A DNA stretch of 5,087 nucleotides, taken from assembly GCA_016190025.1 (NCBI GenBank), contig JACPRG010000124.1, positions 1 through 5,087 of the forward strand, read 5' to 3'. Made by a program: the position numbers and the translations under genes. Numbering within the stretch: the stretch's first letter is position 1; each line of letters begins with the position of its first letter. The notes under the pieces are model-generated. The model was not told the origin of the DNA. It did no database searches and saw only the letters and a list, made by a program, of their open reading frames with translations. Of the stretch, positions 1 through 5,087 are shown in pieces. The stretch comes from Candidatus Tectimicrobiota bacterium (GTDB lineage: Bacteria; UBA8248; JACPRG01).

Positions 1-2181
1 CGGGTTCACCGGCCCCTCCGAGCAGCCCTTGGCGCCGTAGGGGCCCAGGGGGTCGTCCGACTCGATGAAGGCGTGCCGGATCGCGGGGACCGTTTCCGCC
101 TTGGGGACCGAGTAGTCCGCCAGGTTTCCGTTCACGGGCTGGCCGTTCTCGAAGATGATGTTTTCGTAGAGGGCCCACCCGAGGCCCTGGACGATGGCCC
201 CTTCCGTCTGGCCTTCGGCGCCCAGCGCGGAGACGATCCGGCCCACGTCGTCCACGGTGACGAAGTCGAGCAGCTCCACCTGGCCGGTCTCCGTGTCCAC
301 CTCCACCTCGGCGATCTGCGCCACGAACTCGTAGCCCGGGGCCACGTTCCCGTCGAGGCGCGGGGGCTTGACCACCTCGCTCTCCGCCTCGTAGTGGCCG
401 ACCCCGTAGGCCGGGCTGCCGTCCACACGAAGCCGCTCCTTGTGGGCCGCCTCGCCCAGGGGCACGCCGCGCTCCGGGGAGCCTTTGACGAAGATCCGGC
501 CCCCCTCGAAGACCAGGTCGTCGGGGTTGGCCTCCAGCTCGGCGGCCACGACGCGGGCGAGTTTCTGTTTCAGGTCCTGGGCGGCCCGCCGCACCGCGTT
601 TCCGCCGATCATGGTGATCCGGCTGGCGAAGGAGCCGAGGGTGTAGGGCGCGATGTCGCTGTCGGCCGGGCAGAGGTCCACGTCCGAGATCTGGATGCCC
701 AGCTCCTCGGCGGCGAACATGGAGAGGACCGTGGGCGCCCCCTGGCCGGTGTCACCCTCCCCGATGAACAGGCTGATCCGCCCGTCGTCCTGCGCCCGGA
801 TCAGGGCCGAGGAGCCGTCCCAGCCGGCGATGATCCGGTTACCGCTCACGTGGTTGGCGCAGGCCAGGCCGATGCCCCGCCGCTTGGTCCCGGTCTGCTT
901 GCGGCTCTCCTCCCGCTTCCGCTTCCAGTCAACCATCTCGACCGCCTTCCGGATGCACTCGGGCAGGGCGTTGGTGATGGCGTTCCACTTGTGGATGGAG
1001 AGCTCGCCGGGGGCCAAGACGTTCTTGAGGCGGAGCTCCGCCGGCTCCATGCCCAGCTTCTCCGCCAGCATGTCCATCAGGACCTCGCCGCCGTACGTGG
1101 TCTGGGGCGTCCCGAATCCCCGGAAGGCGCCCTTGGGCGGGTTGTTGGTGTAGGTCATGTCCGCCTTCACCTTGCACCCTTTCCAGCGGTACAGCGAGGG
1201 CCAGCGGGTCACCATGGTGTTGACGATGCCGGCGCTCGGGCCGGCGAAGGCGCCGCAGTCGGCGACGACGTGGAGCTCGTGGGCGGTGAGCGTGCCGTCC
1301 TTCATGGCCCCGATCCGGAGCCAGGACTTGGCGGGGACCCGCATGCGCGTCGTGCGGAAGGACTCCGTGCGGAGGTTTTCCAGCTTGACGGGCCGCCTGC
1401 TCTTCAGGGCGAGGAGCCCGTTGATGAAGGCGTTCGGCTCGTCGATGGACTTCCCGCCGAAGGCGCCCCCCACGGAGGGCTGGATCAGGCGGACCCGGGA
1501 GGCGCTCAGGCCCAGGCCCATGGCCAGGCGGTCCCGCCCGAGAAAGACCTTCTGGCAGGGGACGTACATGATGAGCCGGCTGCCGTCGGTGGGATCGGCG
1601 ACGGTGCAGTTGGGCTCGGTGAAGGCGTGGTACTGGGTCCCCGTGTAAAAGGACTCCTCGAGCACCACGTCGGACGCCGCAAACAGCGCCTCCACGCTCT
1701 CGCCTTTCTCGAACCGCAGCCGGTGGGCGACGTTGCCCGGCACGTCCCCGTGGATGAGGGCGGCGCCCTCGGCCATCGCCTCTTCCGGGCTGAAGTAGGC
1801 CGGCAGGGGGTCGTACTCCACGACGATGCGCTCGACGGCCTCCTCGGCGGCCTCCCGGCTCGTGGCGGCCACCGCCGCGACCTCCTCCCCGATGAAGCGG
1901 ACCTTGTCGATGGCGAGGGCGGCCTGCTCCCTGCGGAGGGTTCCGTAGCGGGCGCCGGGGGGGATGTCCTTTCCCGTCACGACGGTGACGACCCCCGGCA
2001 CCTTGAGGGCCTGGGAGACGTCGATGTTTCCGATCCTGGCGTGCGGCTGCGTGCTGCGCAGCACCTTGCCGTGCAGAAGACCCTGCGGCTTCATGTCCGT
2101 GGCGAACTGCGCCGTGCCCGCGACCTTGGCTGTTGACCCCACCATGGGGGCCCGCGATCCGATAATCCTGAACGAACTCAT
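1..2181 (-). CDS. Molybdenum hydroxylase (xanthine dehydrogenase/aldehyde oxidase family), molybdopterin-binding large subunit; C-terminus cut by window edge
   Basis: This is the catalytic subunit of a molybdenum hydroxylase, which hydroxylates an N-heterocycle, purine or aldehyde with water-derived oxygen and passes electrons to separate FeS and FAD subunits. 727 codons are present without a stop; the family usually has about 750-790, so only the tail is missing. The N-terminal a/b hammerhead domain covers about residues 10-125 (VGSTAKVAGTAQFATDM, then HGKVLRSTQPHARI). Cofactor and active-site motifs follow in family order: HAFTEPNC around Glu189, which matches the substrate-binding Glu802 of bovine XDH, GGAFGGK at 238-244, GAFRGFGTPQ at 351-360, GDTGQGAPT with GQG at 479-481, and GAKGCSEG with the expected catalytic base Glu722. 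The ATG at 2181 begins the conserved N-terminus and follows a modest GAAAGAG ribosome site. FeS and FAD subunits are not in view and may lie beyond the left edge. Family assignment is firm. The substrate (xanthine, nicotinate, aldehyde, hydroxybenzoyl-CoA type) cannot be read from this subunit. Confidence 0.95.
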   Translation of the reverse strand, partial: MSSFRIIGSRAPMVGSTAKVAGTAQFATDMKPQGLLHGKVLRSTQPHARIGNIDVSQALKVPGVVTVVTGKDIPPGARYGTLRREQAALAIDKVRFIGEEVAAVAATSREAAEEAVERIVVEYDPLPAYFSPEEAMAEGAALIHGDVPGNVAHRLRFEKGESVEALFAASDVVLEESFYTGTQYHAFTEPNCTVADPTDGSRLIMYVPCQKVFLGRDRLAMGLGLSASRVRLIQPSVGGAFGGKSIDEPNAFINGLLALKSRRPVKLENLRTESFRTTRMRVPAKSWLRIGAMKDGTLTAHELHVVADCGAFAGPSAGIVNTMVTRWPSLYRWKGCKVKADMTYTNNPPKGAFRGFGTPQTTYGGEVLMDMLAEKLGMEPAELRLKNVLAPGELSIHKWNAITNALPECIRKAVEMVDWKRKREESRKQTGTKRRGIGLACANHVSGNRIIAGWDGSSALIRAQDDGRISLFIGEGDTGQGAPTVLSMFAAEELGIQISDVDLCPADSDIAPYTLGSFASRITMIGGNAVRRAAQDLKQKLARVVAAELEANPDDLVFEGGRIFVKGSPERGVPLGEAAHKERLRVDGSPAYGVGHYEAESEVVKPPRLDGNVAPGYEFVAQIAEVEVDTETGQVELLDFVTVDDVGRIVSALGAEGQTEGAIVQGLGWALYENIIFENGQPVNGNLADYSVPKAETVPAIRHAFIESDDPLGPYGAKGCSEGPVNP

Positions 2182-2316
2182 GGGCTCACTCTTTCCGCAG
2201 AGGGTTTCGGGTTTTCGAGCAAGGGTTCAAAGAAGACACAAAAACTCCTTCCGGCGAAGCGCCCGCGCCCTCCCGGCGGGTCCGTCGGGACGATGCATGC
2301 CATCCTGATGTGGACT
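2182..2316 (-). other. Long GC-rich 5' leader of the hydroxylase gene
   Basis: This stretch separates the predicted hydroxylase promoter from its start codon. Read on the minus strand it has small stem options: GTCC/GGAC around 2278-2291, an 11-base GGCG-CTT-CGCC hairpin just before the AAGGAG site, and a 5-base CCCGC/GCGGG pairing that competes with it. A TTTTT run (2240-2244) follows, but the stems are short and an SD lies between them, so it does not read as a good intrinsic terminator. I cannot match it to a known riboswitch. Confidence 0.35.
2186..2239 (-). CDS. Possible 17-residue leader ORF ahead of the hydroxylase
   Basis: A GTG at 2239 sits 5 bases after a strong AAGGAG Shine-Dalgarno (2245-2250). 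It opens a 17-codon frame, MSSLNPCSKTRNPLRKE, ending in TGA at 2186-2188. The stop lies 4 bases before the hydroxylase ATG, close enough for ribosomes to terminate and restart. The SD here is stronger than that of the hydroxylase itself, so translational coupling is plausible. The peptide has no run of a single amino acid as in classic attenuators, and I recognise no homologue. It may simply be a chance SD in a GC-rich leader. Confidence 0.3.
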   Translation of the reverse strand: MSSLNPCSKTRNPLRKE

Positions 2317-2345
2317 AAGATAGCATTCTGCAGCTCCGCGCTCAA
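2317..2345 (-). promoter_or_regulatory. Predicted sigma-70-type promoter for the hydroxylase gene
   Basis: Reading the minus strand, TTGAGC (2340-2345) and TATCTT (2317-2322) are separated by exactly 17 bases. The -10 is preceded by TGC, giving an extended -10 (TGn). Each hexamer matches consensus at 4 of 6 positions. The -35 overlaps the transporter stop codon. Transcription would start near 2310 and leave a leader of about 128 bases. This is a sequence match only. Confidence 0.45.
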
Positions 2346-3220
2346 GCCCGAAAGAGCGAGACGAGGACAACGCCCATCATGATGGAGGCCGCCCCGACGT
2401 AGATCCTCAGGGTGACACGCTCCAGGTCGCCGAGGAACAGGGCCGCCAGCGCGACGCTCAGAAGGGGGCTGCACCCCATGATGGCCATCACCCGGGACAC
2501 CTCCCCCAGCGCCAGGGCCGTGAACATGAAGTAGAAGGAGACGGAGAGGCTGAGTCCCGCCAGCGAGAAGAACTTCAGGGCCTGCGGCGACCAGACGAAC
2601 CGCCGGCCGGGCGGGAAGACCCAATACGCCGCCAGCAGGACCGACAGGGCCGCGACGGATTGGATGACCACGGCCACGTGGGGCAGGGGGATGATCAGGA
2701 GGCCGAGCTTGCGGAAGATGCCGGACAGCCCCCAGAAAAACCCGGCGCACAGCGGGATCAGGATTTCCCTCCCCTTGAGCCGGAGGGGGCCCTTGGGTCG
2801 CGAGACCACCCAGATGCCGCCGATGATCAAGGCGGTTCCGGCGTACAAGGTCCAGTGGGGGCGCTCGCCCAGGAAGAGGATCGCCAGCAGGACGGAGAAC
2901 AGGGGATTCGCCCCCATCCCGATGGGCGCCGAGCGGGCCACCCCGAAGCGGCTCAACGCGATGTAGAAAGTCGTCATCGAGAGCGCCGGCGAGGCGACGC
3001 CGCCCACCAGGAACCAGAAGACGCCAGCCCGCGGGAGCTCCCACCAGGAGACGCCGATGGCGGCGCTGAGCGCCAGATAGAAGATGAGGACAGTGACATT
3101 GATCGTCACCGCCGCCATGTAGGGAGTCCCCGTCTGGAACCCCTGGCGGTTCAGGGTGCTCATGCCCGACATGGTGAAGGACGCCACGAGGGCCATGGCC
3201 TCGATTGGAAGGAATTGCAA
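2342..3220 (-). CDS. EamA/DMT-family transporter (ten-helix permease)
   Basis: This 292-residue inner-membrane protein has the tandem EamA layout of the drug/metabolite transporter superfamily: about ten hydrophobic helices in two halves (roughly residues 4-140 and 152-290). Both halves carry the family's end-of-helix pattern, NPLFSVLLAILFLGER at 105-120 and SPLLSVALAALFLGDLE at 251-267. A charged link (RPKGPLRLKGRE, 141-152) separates the halves. Length is normal. I chose the TTG at 3220 because GGAGGAGGG lies 8 bases upstream and the first helix begins directly after it. The frame stays open upstream to 3340, but those 40 residues are Arg/Pro/Gly-rich and unlike a DMT N-terminus. An ATG at 3196 is possible, but its ribosome site is too close. 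DMT proteins move amino acids, purines, sugars and other metabolites, usually outward, and the substrate is not deducible here. Its same-strand neighbour is the molybdenum hydroxylase, 160 bases downstream. Confidence 0.92.
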   Translation of the reverse strand: MQFLPIEAMALVASFTMSGMSTLNRQGFQTGTPYMAAVTINVTVLIFYLALSAAIGVSWWELPRAGVFWFLVGGVASPALSMTTFYIALSRFGVARSAPIGMGANPLFSVLLAILFLGERPHWTLYAGTALIIGGIWVVSRPKGPLRLKGREILIPLCAGFFWGLSGIFRKLGLLIIPLPHVAVVIQSVAALSVLLAAYWVFPPGRRFVWSPQALKFFSLAGLSLSVSFYFMFTALALGEVSRVMAIMGCSPLLSVALAALFLGDLERVTLRIYVGAASIMMGVVLVSLFRA

Positions 3221-3228
3221 CCCCCGCG

Positions 3229-3237
3229 CCCTCCTCC
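3229..3237 (-). promoter_or_regulatory. Ribosome binding site that fixes the TTG start of the transporter
   Basis: GGAGGAGGG on the minus strand ends 8 bases before TTG at 3218-3220. It is the only strong Shine-Dalgarno near the N-terminus. It favours TTG over the ATG 24 bases downstream, whose only purine run (GAGG) is 2 bases away. Confidence 0.7.
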
Positions 3238-3259
3238 CCCCATGAAAGAGATGCCTCGC

Positions 3260-3291
3260 GACCGCCCGCTCCGCCCCCGGCGGAGGCGGTC
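3260..3291. repeat. Strong GC-rich inverted repeat in the transporter 5' leader
   Basis: The outer arms GACCGCC (3260-3266) and GGCGGTC (3285-3291) pair perfectly. They enclose the inner arms TCCGCC (3270-3275) and GGCGGA (3279-3284), with a 3-base loop and a 3-base bulge (3267-3269). The result is a 13-pair, almost all-GC stem. It falls inside the predicted transporter leader, about 40 bases before its TTG and about 190 bases before proA. Neither side has a T-run, so it is not a normal terminator. It could be an RNA structure or an operator. Confidence 0.6.
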
Positions 3292-3311
3292 CGTCCCGGC
3301 CGTAACGCCCT

Positions 3312-3340
3312 AGTTCAGAGAAAAGCCGAGAGGAAGTCAA
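3312..3340 (-). promoter_or_regulatory. Predicted sigma-70 promoter for the transporter
   Basis: On the minus strand TTGACT (3335-3340, 5 of 6 to consensus) is preceded by an A-rich run (AAAAAAA, 3341-3347) like an UP element. It is followed after 17 bases by TGAACT (3312-3317, 3 of 6). Such an AT-rich patch stands out in this GC-rich region. Transcription would start near 3305 and give a leader of about 85 bases containing the strong hairpin. The -10 is weak. Confidence 0.45.
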
Positions 3341-3427
3341 TTTTTTTCAGGGGAGCGGGCTTTGAGGGACTTGGGACGGCCGGCGTCTCGCGCCCTGGAG
3401 TCCGACGGACCCCCGCCCGTCCCCGTC

Positions 3428-3456
3428 TGGAAATTGTTTTGCGGATCGAATAGATT
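3428..3456 (+). promoter_or_regulatory. proA: Candidate proA promoter (two overlapping readings)
   Basis: Two weak readings overlap. As sigma-70: TGGAAA (3428-3433), 17 bases, TAGATT (3451-3456), each 4 of 6, but the start point would fall on the ribosome site. As sigma-54: CTGG and TTGC place GG (3429-3430) and GC (3441-3442) exactly 10 bases apart, the invariant -24/-12 spacing, with a start near 3453. The remaining sigma-54 consensus positions match poorly. The sequence cannot decide between them. Confidence 0.3.
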
Positions 3457-3479
3457 GAGAGGGGAAGGAGATCGTCCAA

Positions 3480-4823
3480 GTGAGCACCGTGCGCGAAATC
3501 TGTGAAAGGGCCTGGGAGGCGTTTTTGAAGCTCGCGCCGATGGGGGCGGAAGTCCGCGACGCGGCGCTGGACGCCATGGCCGAGGCCATCGAAAGGGGCG
3601 CGGGGGAGATTCTCGAGGCCAACCGCCAGGACCGCGCCCAGGCGGAGGCGGCCGTCCGCGCCGGAGAGATGACGCGGGCCCTCTTCGACCGCCTCGCCTT
3701 GGATGAGGCCAAGATGGCCGCCATGGCGGAGGGCGTCCGGGCCGTGCGCCGCCAGGCCGACCCCGTCGGCCGGAGCGACTACGTCTGCCGGCTGGACGAG
3801 GGGCTGCTCCTTCGGCGGGTCGCCTGCCCCCTGGGCGTGATCGCCGCCGTCTTCGAGGCCCGCCCCGACGCCGTGCCCCAGATCGCCTCCCTCTGCCTGA
3901 AGTCGGGAAACGCCGTGATCCTGAAAGGGGGCAAAGAGGCCCTGCGCACCCACCGCGTCACCGCGCGTCTTCTGGCCGAGGCGGCGGAATCCCGCGGCGT
4001 CCCCGCGGGGGCCCTCCAGCTGCTGGGGGCCCGGGAGGAGGTCCGGGAGCTGTTGGGGATCGAGGGATGGGTGGACCTCATCATCCCGCGGGGGAGCAAC
4101 GCCTTCGTGCGCTACATCCGGGAGAACACGCGGACGCCCGTCCTCGGCCACGCCGACGGGATCTGCCACCTCTACGTGGACCGGGCCGCCGACCTGAAGA
4201 TGGCGGTCGCGCTGACCCTGGACGCCAAGACCAACTACCCCGCCGCCTGCAACGCCATCGAGACCCTGCTGGTTCATGAGGCGGCGGCGGCCGACTTCCT
4301 CCCCAGCGTGGTGGGGGCCTTGAGGGACGCGGGCGTGGAGGTGCGCGGATGCGAGAGGACCCGGGCCGTCGTCGCCGACGTGACGGAGGCCTCGGAGAAG
4401 GACTGGGACACCGAGTTCCTGGACCTCATCTTGTCGATCCGCGTCGTCCCGGACCTGGCGGAGGCCGTCCGCCACATCAACCGCCACGGCTCGAGGCACA
4501 CGGACGCCATCGTCACGGAAGACCCGGCGGCGGCCGAGACGTTCTTTGCGGGCGTGGACTCGGCCTCCGTCCTGTGGAACGCCTCCACCCGCTTTGCCGA
4601 CGGCTACCGGTACGGCCTCGGGGCCGAGGTGGGCATCAGCACCGACAAGCTCCACGCCCGCGGGCCCGTGGGACTGGAGGGACTGGTCACGTACAAGTAC
4701 CAGGTCGTCGGGGCAGGACACCGGACCGCCGACTACATGGGAAAGAACGCGCGGCCCTTTCTCCACCAGCGGCTCCCGGCCGACACCGACATCCTGTCCC
4801 AGGAGGTCCGAGACGCCCGCTAG
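3480..4823 (+). CDS. proA: Gamma-glutamyl phosphate reductase (glutamate-5-semialdehyde dehydrogenase)
   Basis: ProA reduces gamma-glutamyl phosphate with NADPH to glutamate-5-semialdehyde, the second step of proline synthesis, in the cytoplasm. The 447-residue protein shows the family motifs in order: CPLGVIAAVFEARPD (116-130), LKSGNAVILKGGKEA (140-154) for cofactor binding, DLIIPRGSNAFV (199-210), GHADGICHLYVD (223-234), the catalytic thiol Cys257 in NYPAACNAIETLLV, TEFLDLILSIRVV (311-323), and the ProA signature VDSASVLWNASTRFADG (359-375) running into GLGAEVGIST. The GTG at 3480 follows GGGGAAGGAG (3461-3470) by 9 bases and starts at the expected N-terminal helix; a second GTG at 3489 is less well placed. 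It is about 30 residues longer than E. coli ProA (417), mostly a C-terminal tail after residue 412 (ADYMGKNARPFLHQRL). No proB lies beside it here. It is divergent from the transporter gene. Confidence 0.97.
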   Translation: MSTVREICERAWEAFLKLAPMGAEVRDAALDAMAEAIERGAGEILEANRQDRAQAEAAVRAGEMTRALFDRLALDEAKMAAMAEGVRAVRRQADPVGRSDYVCRLDEGLLLRRVACPLGVIAAVFEARPDAVPQIASLCLKSGNAVILKGGKEALRTHRVTARLLAEAAESRGVPAGALQLLGAREEVRELLGIEGWVDLIIPRGSNAFVRYIRENTRTPVLGHADGICHLYVDRAADLKMAVALTLDAKTNYPAACNAIETLLVHEAAAADFLPSVVGALRDAGVEVRGCERTRAVVADVTEASEKDWDTEFLDLILSIRVVPDLAEAVRHINRHGSRHTDAIVTEDPAAAETFFAGVDSASVLWNASTRFADGYRYGLGAEVGISTDKLHARGPVGLEGLVTYKYQVVGAGHRTADYMGKNARPFLHQRLPADTDILSQEVRDAR

Positions 4824-4850
4824 GGGTCTTGCGCGTCCGAAGAAAGCCAC

Positions 4851-4878
4851 AAAGAAAGGCCGGCCCTCTCCGCCGGCC
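4851..4878 (-). terminator. Stem-loop terminator between convergent genes
   Basis: GGCCGGC (4858-4864) and GCCGGCC (4872-4878) form a perfect 7-pair GC stem with a 7-base loop. On the minus strand it is followed by TTTCTTTG, so it fits an intrinsic terminator for the gene ending at 4923. On the plus strand it lies 34 bases after the proA stop but has no T-run, so it would be a weak or factor-assisted stop for proA. Confidence 0.5.
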
Positions 4879-4922
4879 AAAGGCGCAGGGGTGACGTTGG
4901 AGAGGGCTCCCGGAAAAGTCCC

Positions 4923-5087
4923 CTATCCCTCGGCCTCCTCTCCCCGGTCGATGCGGTCGAGGTTTTCGAGAAAGAGCGCGCGCTCCTCCTCGCTCTCGAA
5001 GGAGACGGAGGGAAGCGCGCGTTCCCGCCAGTGCTTGCGGCCCGCCTGGGTCATTCCCTCATAGAGTTCGAGCGCGGCCTCGAGCTC
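4923..5087 (-). CDS. C-terminal end of an unrecognised protein (partial)
   Basis: An open frame enters from the right edge and ends at TAG (4923-4925), giving the last 54 residues of a protein whose start lies outside the window. I do not recognise it. The visible part is highly charged and predicted helical (LEAALELYEGMTQAGRKHW at the start, then FESEEERALFLENLDRIDRG), with no membrane segment or metal motif. Reasons to call it coding: the frame is open to the edge, it stops just ahead of a good terminator, and it has GC at third positions. It runs convergent to proA, with 99 bases between the two stops. It could be a small regulatory or structural protein, or the helical tail of a larger one. 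Confidence 0.6.
   Translation of the reverse strand, partial: ELEAALELYEGMTQAGRKHWRERALPSVSFESEEERALFLENLDRIDRGEEAEG

Noticed and set aside
73..2136. 687-codon open frame on the plus strand
   Set aside because: It lies fully antisense to the hydroxylase, has low-complexity Gly/Asp/His/Arg composition and no recognisable domain. It is a shadow caused by high GC at codon third positions.
2182..2316. Molybdenum cofactor riboswitch in the hydroxylase leader
   Set aside because: The gene context would suit it, but I could see only short, competing stems and could not match the conserved architecture by eye.
2178..3044. 288-codon minus-strand frame overlapping the transporter
   Set aside because: It is an out-of-frame shadow of the transporter running into the leader. 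It has no helices or motifs, and the transporter frame explains the region.
3221..3340. 40-residue N-terminal extension of the transporter to a TTG at 3340
   Set aside because: The extension is Arg/Pro/Gly-rich with no homology expected for a DMT protein. Its TTG coincides with the predicted -35, and the TTG at 3220 has a much better ribosome site.
2278..3412. Shared 10-mer CGACGGACCC, minus strand at 2278-2287 and plus strand at 3403-3412
   Set aside because: There are only two copies, in opposite orientation, and similarity does not extend usefully beyond the core. In GC-rich spacers this can be chance.
3315..4880. 521-codon open frame on the minus strand
   Set aside because: It is antisense to proA, and the sense strand carries every ProA motif. 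The composition is typical of a GC-rich shadow.

Overview
The window is GC-rich bacterial chromosome with dense coding: long spurious open frames lie antisense to the real genes, and starts include GTG and TTG. Nothing in it fixes the taxon. A GC-rich Gram-negative, perhaps of deltaproteobacterial type, would fit, but that is a guess. There is no sign of a mobile element, CRISPR array, rRNA or tRNA.

Layout. Bases 1-2181, minus strand: nearly complete molybdopterin-binding large subunit of a xanthine dehydrogenase/aldehyde oxidase-type molybdenum hydroxylase. It is cut at its C-terminus by the left window edge just after its catalytic glutamate. Bases 2182-2341: a 160-base leader with its own likely promoter and a possible 17-codon leader ORF. 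Bases 2342-3220, minus strand: a ten-helix EamA/DMT-family transporter starting at TTG. Bases 3221-3479: a divergent intergenic region holding a good sigma-70-like promoter for the transporter, a very stable hairpin, and weak promoter candidates for the plus-strand gene. Bases 3480-4823, plus strand: proA, gamma-glutamyl phosphate reductase of proline synthesis. Bases 4824-4922: a convergent intergenic region with a stem-loop terminator. Bases 4923-5087, minus strand: the last 54 codons of an unrecognised protein.

How the genes relate. The transporter and the hydroxylase are co-directional and could form a small uptake-and-oxidation unit for a purine, N-heterocycle or aldehyde. The hydroxylase also seems to have its own promoter overlapping the transporter stop codon, so the two may be only partly coupled. 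proA is divergent from them, has no proB beside it in this window, and is housekeeping. No clear new system is visible. The points most worth a second look are the hydroxylase leader, the hairpin in the transporter 5' region, and the Ser variant at the hydroxylase active-site loop.
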